A DNA stretch of 64,000 bases from Fomes fomentarius (lineage: Eukaryota > Basidiomycota > Agaricomycetes > Polyporales > Polyporaceae): NCBI GenBank assembly GCA_022606135.1, contig JABYQN010000018.1, positions 372,001 through 436,000 of the forward strand, written 5' to 3'. The notes beneath the pieces are model-generated. The model was not told where the DNA came from. It worked only from the letters and a program-made list of their open reading frames with translations, and searched no databases. Shown here in pieces: positions 36,401-48,177 of this stretch (its first letter is position 1; every line of letters begins with the position of its first letter). Both the position numbers and the translations under genes were made by a program.

Positions 36401-37330
36401 TCAGAACGGACTGTCGTCCGGGGTAGAAGGATGGTTGCCAGGTAGGTTATGAGCAGGGAAAGACTCTTCATCAAATGTTGCATCACAGGACACGACGTTA
36501 GAGCGGTTGGCTGGATTCCAAAACCTATACCCCTTGGAACCAGACTCATACCCAACAACGATCATCTCGACAGCCTTCTTGTCGAGTTTCCCTGCACGCT
36601 TTGCCTTCTGCACGTGGACAAAAGTTTTGCACCCAAACACTCTGAAGTAAGAGACGTCCGGAACGGTACCATCCCAAACAGTGATGGGGCACGACCACTT
36701 GTGTCGTCGCATAGGTTGACGATTGTAGATATGAACAGCTGCATCAAGAGCGAGTTGCTAGAAACCATGACTAAGGCCTGCTTGGTGAAGCATAGACAGA
36801 GCCTTTTCAGTGATAGTGCAGTTCCAGCGTTCAGTGCGTCCATTCTGTTGAGGAAAACCCGGTAGAATCTTCTGGTGCTCGATACCGTGCAAACGAAGAA
36901 GTGCAGAGAACTCGTCTGATGTGTATTCCCCCCCTTGATCTGAGCCAATCAATATGATCTTCTTGCCGGTCTGGTTCTCAGCCCACACCTTATAGTCTTT
37001 GAATGCTTGGATCGTGTCAGACTTGTGTATAAGGAAGTAAGCACGAGCGAGACCAGAATAGTCATCAATGAAACTGGCGAAGTATTTCCAACCTCCGATA
37101 GCCTGAGTGCGCATAGGTCGATCGAGGTCCATATGGACTCGCTCAAGAACTTCAGTAGCATGCTTTTCAGAAGGTGGAAAGGGGTTACGAGTGGATTTGC
37201 CAAAAGCACATCCATCACAAGGTTCTTCATCTGCAGGATCTATGGCATCAACCCCCTCAGTATGCTTAGGAAGGTTGCGCAGCACGTCCTTGCCTGCATG
37301 ACCAAAGCGGTGGTGCCAGGTCTTGAACTT
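36401..37330 (-). pseudogene. Copia integrase
   Basis: Reads through WHHRFGHAGKDVLRNLP and CDGCAFGK (HHCC zinc module), then the DDE core: D in HMDLDRP, D in GSDQGGEY, E in NGRTERWN; all three catalytic residues are present. A TAG at 36758-36760 interrupts the frame where relatives have Trp (SHGF-stop-QLALDAAVHIYN). The C-terminal GKxxGF-like region (YFRVFGCKTFVHV, VVGYESGSKGYRFWNP) follows at 36712-36404, then TGA at 36401. Integrase inserts the cDNA into host DNA; this copy would need readthrough. Confidence 0.85.
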
Positions 37331-38698
37331 TCAGACATTGAGATGGATGCGCTTGCCATTGTGAAGCTCAATAATAGTCCAATAACAATTAGATGAAGGT
37401 TTGTATCGCACCTCCAGGATCTTATGATCCTTGATATGAATCGTTGAATCATGTTTGACAGTGCCATCAGGCAGCTTGTCGAAAATGCACATGCGCCCAT
37501 CCCCTTGAAAGAGGGAGTAACCATTGCGCTCAATGGAGCCAGTTGAGAAGATGTGACCAATGGTGCCTGGTATGTAGTAGACATGGTTCAGAGTAATTGC
37601 TACCTTCTGACCGTCTAACCAGGTTTCTCCAGACAGAGTTCCTTCCCCAAGTGCCTGAATGATGCTGCTATCACCTTGTCCAGCAGTGTTAAACAGTACA
37701 GGCGAACCGAAGGGTTGGTACTCAATGAACTCAGAGAGATCACCAGTGATATGTTGAGAGGCTCCAGAGTCCATCAGCCATGCAGTCCAGTTCACACTGC
37801 TCGAGGCCATAGCCTCATCGTAGAAAGAAGCAGCGATGTTAGACGAACCGGCTACAAGTACAGATGATACAGACTCGGTAGTGACGTGCGCATGGTTATG
37901 AGAAGTGTCCTTATTCTTCCCCTTGTCCTTATCCTTGTCTTTGTCCTTCCCTTTACCCTTGCCCTTGCCTTTGGGACGCTTCTCAGGGTACTTCTGATAG
38001 CAGTTGGACTCGTGATGAGAGCCACTCCCGCAATGAGAGCAGGGACCCTTGGGCTTTGGCTTGGTCTGGGAGACCTTGTTTGCAGACTGGCCGTTCTTGC
38101 GCATGGACTCCTCAGCCAAGGTCTTCGACTGGATGTTGTCGAGAGTGACCTTGTCGAGGTCTGTAGTCGCCATAAGCGCAGAGACCATGGACTGGTACGG
38201 CTCCGGGATCTTGGACATCAAGAGAAGGGCTTGCATGTTGTCAGAGAGCGTGACGCCATTGCTACTGATTTCGTGCAGGCATGTGATAAGACGCATCATC
38301 TGATCCTGAAGGGGCTTCTGTTCGTTCATCCGAGGCTCAGCAACGAGTGACTCGAACAAACCCCAGACGTGGGCACTGTTAGGCTTGCCAAACTTGTTCT
38401 GTAACGCTTCCCAGGACTCAGCAGCAGTCATGTCCCTGGGTTGTCCACCCGAGACAGGAATCTGAGTGTCCAGAACATAGTGAAAGTTTGGTGCAACACG
38501 CATGTACATCATGCCGCGAGCTTGCCCATCAAGTTTATCCCACTTGTCCTTGGCAGCTTGCTCAGTAGGATGAGTAGCGCCTTTGACAACACTCCAACAG
38601 TCCATAAAGATGAAATAGCCCTTCATCTTGGCAGACCAGTCGTTGTACTGATTCGCCGAAGAGAGGACAGGGATAGAGTCGACTTTGATATCTCCCAT
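37331..38698 (-). pseudogene. Copia Gag and protease
   Basis: A 455-codon frame starting MGDIKVDSIPVL. A copia Gag domain fills about residues 1-200 (LDTQIPVSGG, AAESWEALQNKFG, LLMSKIPEPYQSMVSAL). A CCHC knuckle lies at residues 220-233 (CSHCGSGSHHESNC) followed by a Lys/Gly/Asp-rich basic tract encoded by short repeats. The aspartic protease active site DSGA is at residue 310 (WLMDSGASQHITG). The frame stops at TGA 37331 just before the integrase HHCC module (KFKTWHHRFGHAG), so in an intact element it would be one polyprotein. The stop fits CGA to TGA. Confidence 0.85.
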
Positions 38699-39560
38699 GA
38701 TGGATCAGAGGTACTGGGGAGAATCAAGATATTCCTCCTTGAAGTCTAGAGTGGATGTGATAGGTGCAACAGGGGGCGCAGTGACAATAGGAGGAGGAAG
38801 GTAGACTGGAGGAAGAGGACTTGAATCGACAGGAGGGGAGTTTCCAAAGAGCAATCGGAGATAGAAATTAGGATGAGACGAGGAGGGCTGTGCATGAGTT
38901 TCTTCCTGAAGATAGGGAAGAGGAACTCCGTGTTGTGGATCAGTGTCCTGCTGCCAAGTTGCTGGATATGCCCAGTGGAAGGTCAGCTCATACAGAAGAG
39001 GGAGTTGATTGTAGCGATTGGGACAGAGCTGTGTACCACACTGGTCCCACTCCTGCTCCTCGTCGTCATAGATGTAGTGATAACCATCAACCTGATCGTC
39101 TAGATCGAAGAGATGGGGCTGTTCCGAGCAATCAAATGCTGATGCAGTAGAATGATGCTCTGCAAGTTCAGTGTTGACTTCAGCTTCAGAGTCTGAGCTG
39201 AGCTGAGGACTATTGGCAGTAGTAGGCAGCTCCAGTACAATGGTTCAGAGAAAAATGCGATGATTGACTTGCCACATGCGAGATCTGGTAGAGAGGAACA
39301 CCTATTGAGGTGAGCCAGAAGGTCAGGAAGCCGATATTCCCAACAATCCAGATAGAAGTCGCCAACTGTGCCCAAGAAAAGCTATACGAGTCTAGGTATC
39401 AAAAAGAGTATAGTACGGAGGGTCCGAACGGTTGTCCTCCAGTCCAAAGGTGATAAACACCCCAGCTACAACAGCTGGCAGGTGCAAGTGCGTGGCCTGG
39501 CTGAGGATACTTGAAAAACCCATGTGCCACAAAAGCACCAAAGGTTGTACAGAGATATTG
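38699..39560. other. Probable copia leader/5' LTR and junction with the gypsy element
   Basis: No gene recognised. On the minus strand GTACTATACTC then TTTTTGATACC near 39400 is promoter-like. The gypsy integrase frame turns into unrelated sequence at about 39560, marking the junction. No duplicate LTR copy was seen, so boundaries are not set. Confidence 0.35.
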
Positions 39561-40780
39561 AAACCGTAAGCAGGAGAAAGATGCGTGATTTCATCCACTG
39601 AGATATTTTTCCAGTTGCATGTTGGGATAGGGTTCAGGTGCAATGGTGCAGCTCGCTTCTGTCGGTCTATTTTGATCCGCTGACAGACTTGACAACTTTT
39701 GATGTACTTGTCTATGTCTTTAGTCATCCTAGGCCACCAGTAAGACCGCTGTATGAGTTCGCATGTCTTTTCTATACCTGGATGTCCCATAGTTGTGGAA
39801 CCGTGATGTGACGCAATGATTCTTCTGGCTACTTCTTGGTTGAAAGAAACAACAAGTTGTCGTGATGATGAATCTGCACCCCCTCTGTAGATGAGTCTGT
39901 CCTCGGACTTGTGCCAGAAATCCGGTTCCTTCTGCAGTTTAATGTCAAGAACGGATGAGTAGTCTCCAATATGTTGTTTAATGAGAGTGAGGATGGAGTC
40001 CGTACTATCAACGACAGAAATTGTGCGGATGTGAGATTTCTTGACAAACCATTTTTCCAGAAGTAACGTGACTTGCACGTTGGTTCTTTCTTCTGTGAAA
40101 TGATTGATGTGTCTTGAAAGAGCATCTGCCTGAGTCATCTTGGAACCGGGTTGATGATGAAGGGTGAAGTTGTACTCCTGAGGTAACACGTGCCATTGTG
40201 CCTGTCGATATGTCAGATCCTGCGGTTTGCAAAAGTATTCCAGATTCTTGTGATCATTCCAGATCTCGAACTGTTCCGCAGCTCCGAGGAGGTAGTGTCT
40301 CCACTCCTTGAGCGCATGTATGACTGATAACAGTTCTCAATTGTAAATATGGTAGTTCATTTCTGCAGGCTCTAATGATTTTGACATGAATGCGATTGTA
40401 CACCACTGGCCATCCTGTTCTTGTGACAAGACAGCTCCCATGGCATGTTGTGACACATCACATTCTACTCGGAACTTCCCGTGATTCTTGGGCATGACAA
40501 TAACTGGTGCAGCTGCGATAGTGTCCTTCAGTTGCTGGAATGCAGTAGTACATTCTTCCGTCCATGGGAAAGTTCCTTCTGGTGCATCTGATGGCGCCTT
40601 TCCAGTGAGATGATTGAGGGGAGTGGCAATCCTCGCAAAATCCTTGATAAATTGACGATAGAAGTTGCAGAAACCAAGGAAGGACTGCACATCCTTCTTT
40701 CTTGGGAATCAGCCATTCCGAAATTCCGTGGACTTTGTCAGGGTTCATGCAAATCAGTGCTGAGCAGGCACGAGCTCATC
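39560..40780 (-). pseudogene. Gypsy RT thumb, RNase H and N-terminal integrase
   Basis: Begins at the deletion junction with MNPDKVHGISEW, a frame change, then QSFLGFCNFYRQFIKDFA (RT connection). RNase H follows with ECDVSQHAMGAVLSQ and, after a TGA at 40337-40339 (YN-stop-ELLSVIHALKEW; relatives read DREL), LEYFCKPQDLTYRQAQW and QPGSKMTQADALSR. The integrase HHCC module is present (HHGSTTMGHPGIEKT, CQVCQRIK) and the core starts NISVDEITHL before unrelated sequence takes over. Without the YVDD palm this element cannot reverse transcribe itself. Confidence 0.85.
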
Positions 40781-40850
40781 ATATGTCTTTTTGGGTTTTT
40801 CTTTTGCTCGTTCTATTGGGATGTCCATTGCTGGAGACTGTCGTTGTAAG

Positions 40851-41567
40851 TCATGGTACACTGCTCATGATTTTTGAGTATGCAGGGACGTTGAGTTGGA
40901 AAACATGGTCCCCTTCTTCAAGGATGTGTGTACACTCCTGTGGACACTGGGAGAACACGACTGACTTGTTCTTCCAGTGGATAGAGGGATTGTGGTGCGT
41001 AAGCCAATCGTGTCCAAGAAATACATTGTGATTGCCAATATTCGTAACTAGCAGTTGAATCAACTCCAGATGTTCTTCAATTTGCAACTGAAGAGGGACG
41101 AAATGGGAGATGCTGCCACCTGCATTGAGGGAGCCATCCGCATTTCGTACAGGTACCATTTTGTCCAACGGTACTGGTGTGAGATTCCATCTCACTACCA
41201 CAGATCTATTGATACAAGATCCGGTACATCCAGAGTCTATGAGTGCACATGTGTCATATTGGTGTGTCGTTGCAGGGTTGTGTGTTGTGATAGAGAGTTC
41301 TAGCTGTTTTTGTCTGCCCTGTCCTCGTGACACCGTGAAGACCTTTGGTCCATACAATGTGATGGAAATGGCATTTGGTTCCATCACACTTGGAGTGTTT
41401 TTACTAGTTTTGTCTTTTGTTTTCTTGGAGGAATTAAGCGCGGCAGTAGATTGCTGGCCGCCGAGCCCTTGCAGGACCCCTCCATCAGCAAGAGAAGTTA
41501 CACAACTAGTACATTGGGATGGAGACACATCATGATAGATACCTTGGAGTTTCAAAGAACTCGACAA
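40851..41567 (-). pseudogene. Gypsy aspartic protease region
   Basis: A 238-codon frame with the active site CALIDSGCTGSCIN (Asp at residue 111) and the downstream FLGHDWLTHHNPSIHW signature of gypsy proteases. It ends at the linker to RT; immediately after it a frame reading AKEKPKKTYDELVPAQH leads to the RT deletion point near 40752. The protease would cut the Gag-Pol polyprotein. Confidence 0.8.
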
Positions 41568-42070
41568 GGGGTGAGAATTCTTGTCCAGGGATGAGGCGGA
41601 ATTGCTTTCCTACCAAGCGGCGTGTGGTGGTGGAGATATAAGTACAGATTCCTCTATAGGTCGATCGGCTGACGCCACAGCCGGTCCCCTCACAGGGGTT
41701 GTGGGATTCGTTTGTCCTGGCAAGTCCCATGCTGCCATGCATGAGGGGAGATCTTGTTGATCGGGGGTTTTGGAATGCTTGCGACATGTGAAAGTAGCCG
41801 GAGTGGCATAAGAAAGCGGGATCGGGATGTCTGGATCAAGAAGCAAATATCGATTAGAAAGGGAAAGAGTGGGCCGGACTATTGGTGCAATTCCAGTTCG
41901 GCCTCGTGAAAAGAGTCCTGCTCGTAGGGTTCCTCCTGCTGCAGCTCGGCTGTGGTTTCTGCCACTCCGTACAACTGCTCCAGCTGAATGACGGACTGGT
42001 TGGCCTGTTCTGGGGCCGCTTCATTGAATTGTTCCTATAGATCTAGGAACCGGGTTCGGACCGGGGCTGC

Positions 42071-43237
42071 TCAAGGAGACGCGTGCCATGTACGTTGACA
42101 TCCATCTCTCAGTGCTTTGTGGGTTCCTCGGCAGACGTAACACATGTTCATGCTTCGTGCCCTATCCAGATCCATCGGCTGTCCCTGACCAGTGTACAAC
42201 GTTCCTCTGGTCGCTTGTGGTACAGCCCACCATTGTCCTTGCAGGTTGCATGCTTGAGCTGGTGGAACGGGTCGGAAAACTGGTCGGAAGCTGGGCCGGT
42301 TCGGGGGTCTAACTGGCATGAGACTTCCTCCCGGATGACATCCCTAATACATGGTATGGTTGGCATCCAGTCTTTTGACGAGAGCGATCCATCCAGCATA
42401 CGTGGTCGGGACAGCGTTTGTTGAGGATTGCTCATAGATGGACTTCGTCATCCATTGAGGGAGGGACTTCTCGAAACAGTCTAGCACGTGTTGATCCGTG
42501 ATGGTGTATCCAGCATCTGCAACCAAATGTTCGAACTCCACAATGTAATTTATTGCCAACTTGTTTCCCATGCGGAGCTCCATCAGGCGTTGTCGGCCAT
42601 GATGTGCAATGTTCGGATCGGTCCAGCGCTCATCCAACATCCTCCACAGATCATCTTTAGTCAGATCGACTGCTGCCACTGTCCCTGCTGCGGCCTGTCT
42701 CCACTTCCTGTTCGTGTCATCCCAGTACATATCATAGAAGCCTTGTTTCCACACATCTACTCCTGGTCCCTCCATACACATGTAGACCATAGTGATGTAG
42801 TCTATGTTGCTGGTCTTTTTATGTGCATAGAGTTTCATTGCTGCTTTCCATGCTCGATAGCCCTTTGAATCACCTCCAAACTTTGGGGGCTGTAAGCCCT
42901 TGTTGGTACCGTTCGACTGGAACCTTTGGAGGAGGGTGTCGAGAGCATTACCCTGAGCGGCAGCTTCGAGGGCTTGGACGAGTTTCTGTCCGATTTGTTG
43001 TGCTGATGCCATCGGTGATGGCGATCGTGGTAGATTTGGTGGCGGTACTGGGCTTGGAGGTCGAGCAAGGGGGCTGGGGGAACGTGTGACTGGGGTTTTG
43101 GGGGGAGGAGATGGGTGCCTGGGGATGGCTCTGGGTTCCAACAGTTGTGCCTCTTCGGCTGTCCGGGGGTCGTCTTCGTCTGATTCTGCAGAGAACTGCT
43201 GCCGTCGGCTTCGTAGAGTGCTTGGTACAGATGCCAT
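42071..43237 (-). pseudogene. Gypsy Gag
   Basis: The main frame (43237-42344) has an acidic and Pro/Ser-rich N-terminus, PPKFGGDSKGYRAWKAAM, an internal capsid-like block (WRMLDERWTDPN, INYIVEFEHLVADAG, DCFEKSLPQWM) and ends TMY-stop. The next frame (to 42071) carries a degenerate zinc knuckle beginning MCYVCRGTHKALRDGC. A further acidic frame (EQFNEAAPEQANQ..., about 42040-41880) follows. The breaks mean no full Gag is made. Confidence 0.75.
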
Positions 43238-43362
43238 GGGATTATGCGAGTGGGTTGGGGTGATAGTACGGCCGACTCGGCTGTTTGTGGGAACAAGTGG
43301 AGTTGGTGGGGATGGTACCCAGAATTCGGGGCTTTCGACTGTGGTGCATCTTCCGTGTCGGT

Positions 43363-44660
43363 TCAGGCACTTCTGTTGTTCACACTGATGGTATTGTCGA
43401 TCACTGGTGGAGTAGCAGTCAACTCCGGTGGGGAGGTAGATGGCGTGTGCAGCGCCAAAACAGGCAAGTTCTGACGTGTTGCAGGAGGGGAATAAGAAGC
43501 TAACAGTTTGTTGTAATTGTAACCGGAATACAAATTGTAATCAAACTGATCAAGATAGTCCATAGAGTATGTAAATGATATGGGAGTTTTGAGGGATCTG
43601 CCACGACGGCTGTCTGATCCTTCGGGGGATGTACGTAGCTATTCTGAGTCACTGGGTTCTTTGTACTCTACGTAGGGAGGTATGTATGAAGGGCATGGAC
43701 TTGGGTAGTCTGTACCTGCATTGAGTGCTTCGGGGAGTTGCCAGGCAAGTGTTTGAACGTGTTCTTGGTCTTCCGGTATTGACCAAGTGAGGGATGGGGT
43801 GACACAAAGCAACTTGCCTCCATTGATGTGGTGTTCGAGAATGGAGGAGATAGGGATGAGAGATAGGAGGAGGGCGAGTTTGATGCATGTGGTCAGGTTC
43901 TGGAAAGTGTCGGTGTTCTTCAGGGTGTTGTGCATGAATTGCATGACAACTCTGTGGGTCTCCCAGTGCACAGGACAGTGATGACAGTTGTTCATGTGTC
44001 GCAGGGGTGTGTGAAGCCGCAGAATTGGACTGGTTGATATGCAAAAAGAAGCAGACCTCGGTTGGCTCCGTATTCCTGCACCAGTTCTCGGTAGGTTCCT
44101 CATCCTTGGATATCATTTCCATCTGCCTCGGCGTTGGCTGCTTCTACTGCAGTTCAGAAGTTTTGTGGGAATAGGGGGCATGCATGTGGGATACCGTTCA
44201 GAGCTTGGTAGAAGTGATTCCAACTTTCAAGGATCGGGTGTAAATCGTTGTCCACACCTAAGTGTAGGTAGAGTTGTCCGTACGCAGCGCTTCCTAGAAA
44301 CGATAAGGCCACGGCGCGATGGAAGGTTTGAAAGAACGTGGGTTGTCGCAGGGGTTCCGGTAGTAGTGCATACACCAGGACAAGTTCACCCAATAGGTAC
44401 ATGGTGCGAGGGAGTGGTTTGGACGCATGTCCGGCAGAACCACAAGGGACATCCCACCATTGAGATGGTAGTGCTGATGATTCATACATTGAGAACGGGT
44501 TGTCGCCGAGCACAGTCTGCACTGAGTAATGTGGCAATTCCAGTCTGCCCAGGTAATCCCAGTTGTATTGATCCAATGGTCTGGTTCCACACGTTGCACG
44601 AAGATCAGCCCAGAAGTCACCAGTCCACACGGGGGACAGGGTGCATGGGGGCGGGATGGG
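43363..44660 (-). CDS. Extra open frame upstream of gypsy gag, unrecognised
   Basis: Minus-strand frames read in sequence: PPPCTLSPVWTGDFWADLRA and NWDYLGRLELPHYS with hydrophobic helices (MYLLGELVLVYALLPEP; RAVALSFLGSAAYGQLYLHL) and HPILESWNHFYQAL (44660-44154); then CPVHWETHRVVMQFMHNTL, LTTCIKLALLLSLIPISSIL and EYKEPSDSE (44103-43639); then MDYLDQFDYNLYSGYNYN (43563-43363). Composition is protein-like across frames, with a few breaks. It lies in the position of an additional ORF before gag. No known domain is recognised; a broken older gag is the simplest alternative. Confidence 0.4.
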
Positions 44661-46842
44661 AATAGGTTCGGGAGTGAGGGGCTGTGAGGGTTCGCATGGT
44701 GGTCTGAAATCCCAGGGAGAGCATCAGGAAAAAAATGCATCACTTGAGGGCCCTCTCGAGACTCGGTAGACATCCGAGTCCGGGAGACAAGTACCCCTTT
44801 AGATAGCATCACTGATGTCTCCCCGAGACCCCGCGAGACCATGATAGGCGCACAGGCGCGCTCGAGAGTACTCACACTCCACCTATGCAGCATTATTGTT
44901 GCCCTGTTATTGTACTTCTTTTCGAGCCATACTACTGTGATGATGCCAAGAGATATATTGTTTAACTAGCAGACATACAGTTGTACAGGCTAATGTACAC
45001 AATAGCAACGTGGTAGCAACGTGAAGGGAGCATAATGAGGCAGGAACGAGGTGTATGAAGTGTACAGAAACATGTGAACGAGGGACGGAAGCCATGACAG
45101 TGTACTCACATTGAACAAAGCCTGGATCGGCAGCGTGATACTGTAGGAGATGATCACATACCTCAACTTGAATGCAAGCTCTATCACTGCTGGCATACTC
45201 ACACGACATGAGACAGAGACACATACCTTTGCCATATCACAGCTCACACTGTGACAAAGATGAAGATGGGCACCTACCGAGATACTATGACAATGCCAGT
45301 GACAACATTGTTCATTTCATAGGTAGTGTACTTGCATGCAGATGGATACAAGGTGCACAGAGCAGGGATAGTGACTCACATTTAGTACAGCTTGCCAGTG
45401 ACTCGGACCACCACCACCATGACTCACTGTTTGATTCTCTTCGATCCAGGCGAGACTCTAGGACAAGCACAGAGTGTGAACAGAAGCGGCCATGACAAAG
45501 CAGAGAGGCAGATGTGAGGCAGAAGCAAGGGACATGCAAAGCAGAAAGACGCAAAGAGGGAGAACAAAAGGGGAAGATGACCGTGAACAGAGACGAAGTT
45601 TTGCATCCCAACCGCAGTGTTGATGACAAGAAGCGCCTGAAAGTTTAGGGCCAGCAGAGCGCTTGATACTTCGCGTATTTTGCTGAGGCTGTTGCTGGGC
45701 TCACGGCCTTCAAAACTAGTCTTATGATGAGATCATTATCCCTGCGCGCAAGTTCAGAGTATATACTCAATGGCATTTGTGAAGATAACAGGTAGTGTGA
45801 TGGCCGGTGTCACGGTGACGCTCCCAAGACTCTGTACACAGCTCTCGAGTCTCGGGGGTCTCATGAGGCTGGCTGACAGCTCCCGAGGGTTTGCCTTTTT
45901 CCTGATGAGGCAGAGCAGGCTGGGGATGGGGTCCATGCGACCAGGTTGAATGTTCCTGTCACCAGATCGATTGTGATCGGCGTGGGTTCACATACCAGTA
46001 CATGGTCCGTATGAAGCAAGGGATGATTGGTGCGTTGATGCGACTCCTAAGGCCGTTGAGCACAGGGTCCCTCTCTTTGCGCCCCTCCAAGGACGTTGAG
46101 TAGCGCAACTCCAGCGGCAGCGTTTAGCGTGGAGGATCGGCCAAGCGCGCATGGCAGGGCACCCGGGAGCGGATTCCCCTAACTGGTAGGGCGTGGACTC
46201 CAGAGCAAAACCGGAATGGGATAGGGGGGCGGCCCCTCTTTTCATTGGATCGGACGGCAGTCGAGCATTCTGACTGTCCGGCAGGCAATCACGTGCAACG
46301 GCAGCGTGGTTGAGGAGTATACTGTGCACGGCCGTGTCTGCAAGCGCCAACGCGTTGACATGGTCACATGCACAGCCACCGATGCGTTTTGGAGAAGTAC
46401 CGAGAGCGCCTGCGGCTGGCTGAATGGTCGGGCAGTGGGATGGTTGCGAGGTTTAGGGTGGAGGGGCATGCACCATAAGATGGGGGAGACTTGGCGGCAG
46501 AAACTAGGAAGGTGGAGGAGCAGGTATAAGAGGGCTAGAGTAGGAAGGATATGGGAGGAGGACCCCACCTGTCCGTAGTAGAGCGTAGCAATTCCTCTAG
46601 TCTTCTAAAAATCTCTCTTTCTGCGAAGTGTTGCGAAGTCCCTGCAAAGTGTTGCAAAGCGAAGTGCTGGTTGAAACCCTTATCGAAACCTCGGCGCAAG
46701 TTCTTCTTACCAAGCATCAACTTCACGCGACTGACTGCCTGATCCAGGAACCAAGAAGTGACCTTTTGCACATACCCCTTTCAAGCCATTTTCCTTTGTT
46801 CTTTTGTTGTGAGTTTTCCTCGCACAGAGACGGGAGTGCACA
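44661..46842. other. No recognised gene; retroelement non-coding sequence
   Basis: Several ACTCAC motifs (minus-strand GTGAGT) at 45108, 45199 and 45375 hint at splice donors but no exon is convincing. Minus-strand TATATA at about 45760 may mark another LTR promoter. GCGAAGTGTTGC-type short repeats lie at 46624-46665. Confidence 0.3.
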
Positions 46843-47680
46843 TCAGCGTGATAAAGAGAGTGGGATTATTTGTACAACAGGTGCACTATCGTCGCGTCCA
46901 GCGTCTGGGGAAGTGTCTGTGGGGCGATCGATCAACAATTGGCCCGAGGGTGCGAAATGATGTATGACATGATGGATGGGAACATAGAAGACATGACCGT
47001 CTGGCGCAACAGGTAAGGGTACTGTGTCATTCCGAAGCGATGGGCCAAAAGCCGCATAGAATCGAGCCATGTCGTATAGGTTCATAGTTAGATCATAGGG
47101 GTTGGGATCATAGTCAGCATGCCCGGTAGTGCACAGATAGTCCCAATTAAGGGTCGCGGCGCGCACGTTCAGCACAGCCACATCAGGAGTAGGTGCAGGT
47201 GTGTTCGCATAGTGAGTGACACACAGTGGTTGGTGGGCATGTTTGTGTTCCAGCATAGGGGCGAGCATGTGTCGTACGACTGATGTTCACCAGGGTCACA
47301 TAATGGGTGGTGGGAGAGTGGTTTGCATAGGTAATGGAGACGCAGGAAGAGAAGGGGTAGATAGAATCATGGGTTGTTCCATTGAAGACCGGTTGGCAAG
47401 ATCATCCATGTCATTAGTAACAGCCGGGGTGTGCACCGCCGTCCAGGCTCCGCGGAGGGTTGTTCCGAAGAGGGTCATCATTAGTGCCATTTGGTTGGTC
47501 TGGCCCAGAATCGTCCGTGTGCGCACCATTGTTGGCGGGGTTCACGGCATTGTTGGGTGCGTCCGATACGTCACCCGGGTGGAGGGCATATGAAAGAACA
47601 AGGTGGGAGTCGTCTCGGTCAGTCATAGAGGCAGCATCCGCGGTGGTCGAGGATTTGAATGGAACGGGAGGGTTTGTCAA
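46843..47680 (-). CDS. Second extra gypsy-type open frame, broken
   Basis: A frame at 47680-47414 starts MTNPPVPFKSSTTADAAS and is Asn/Asp/Pro-rich; another at 47268-46843 contains LNWDYLCTTGHADYDPNPYD, NLYDMARFYAAFGPSL and FYVPIHHVIHHFAPSG. The NWDYL motif is shared with the extra frame at 43363-44660, so they may be homologous. It begins just inside a probable LTR. Unrecognised function. Confidence 0.35.
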
Positions 47681-47709
47681 CTCGGGGATGGTGAATCAAC
47701 ACTCACAGG

Positions 47710-48177
47710 CAGTATGCTCATTGTCGACTGGACGAGACAGTCACAAGGAGTGAAAACTTGATCTTCAAGCTACTGATAGGCTCGAGTCATCGTCGAGAGC
47801 TAATGGATTCTCAGCACAGTGCTGCCTTCGGTCTGAGAGCAAGCAAGAGCTAGCTAGGCTATGAACTACCAGCTTGAAGATGGGGACTCAGCCCCTCTCC
47901 CCCTGGTCTTATATACTGTGTATCTACTACATGAGTGACATGGCTATGGAATGATGACTGAGCATGAGCATACTGCTGAGTGAGCGAAAGCATGAAATGA
48001 TGAGTGAGCATAACATGAGGAGGAGGCATGACATGGAGATAAGAAATGCTGAGTGAGCATGAGCGCATCTAGGGTGCGGTATGCAGAAGTCATGTGAGAT
48101 GTAATGAATCGTAACACATGCTAGTCATATTTGGCCAGTAATGGCAGTGTGATTACGGTATAACAGGTCGTTACACG
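47710..48177 (-). repeat. Probable gypsy 5' LTR
   Basis: Read on the minus strand it starts TGTAACGACCTG at 48177, has a TATATAAG box at about 47910 and leads into the coding frame that starts at 47680. Its outer end coincides exactly with the point where rna14 coding sequence begins, as expected for an insertion. The inner boundary is approximate, and no second copy was found in the window, so this is inferred from position and composition. Confidence 0.45.

Larger units (their letters stand above)
34735..38698 (-). mobile_element. Ty1/copia retrotransposon internal region, nearly complete
   Basis: Order on the minus strand is gag, protease, integrase, reverse transcriptase, RNase H, which is the copia order. 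The coding region is continuous except for stops at 37331-37333 (TGA), 36758-36760 (TAG) and 36401-36403 (TGA). RNase H is cut at about 34735 before its last two catalytic blocks. LTRs were not identified with confidence; 38699-39560 may hold the leader and 5' LTR. Confidence 0.85.
39560..44660 (-). mobile_element. Ty3/gypsy retrotransposon, internally deleted and truncated
   Basis: Minus-strand order is an extra frame, gag, protease, remnant RT, RNase H, integrase zinc module, which is gypsy order (integrase last). The RT fingers and palm are deleted at about 40752 and the integrase core is cut at about 39560. No pair of LTRs was found. Confidence 0.8.

Noticed and set aside
39392..39560. 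C-terminal part of gypsy integrase
   Set aside because: The open frame continues, but the sequence after NISVDEITHL no longer resembles an integrase core; it is more likely sequence of a neighbouring element read through.
44990..45500. A multi-exon minus-strand gene suggested by repeated GTGAGT donors
   Set aside because: Donor-like sites recur but intervening frames are short and unrelated to any family I know; acceptors and coding continuity are lacking.
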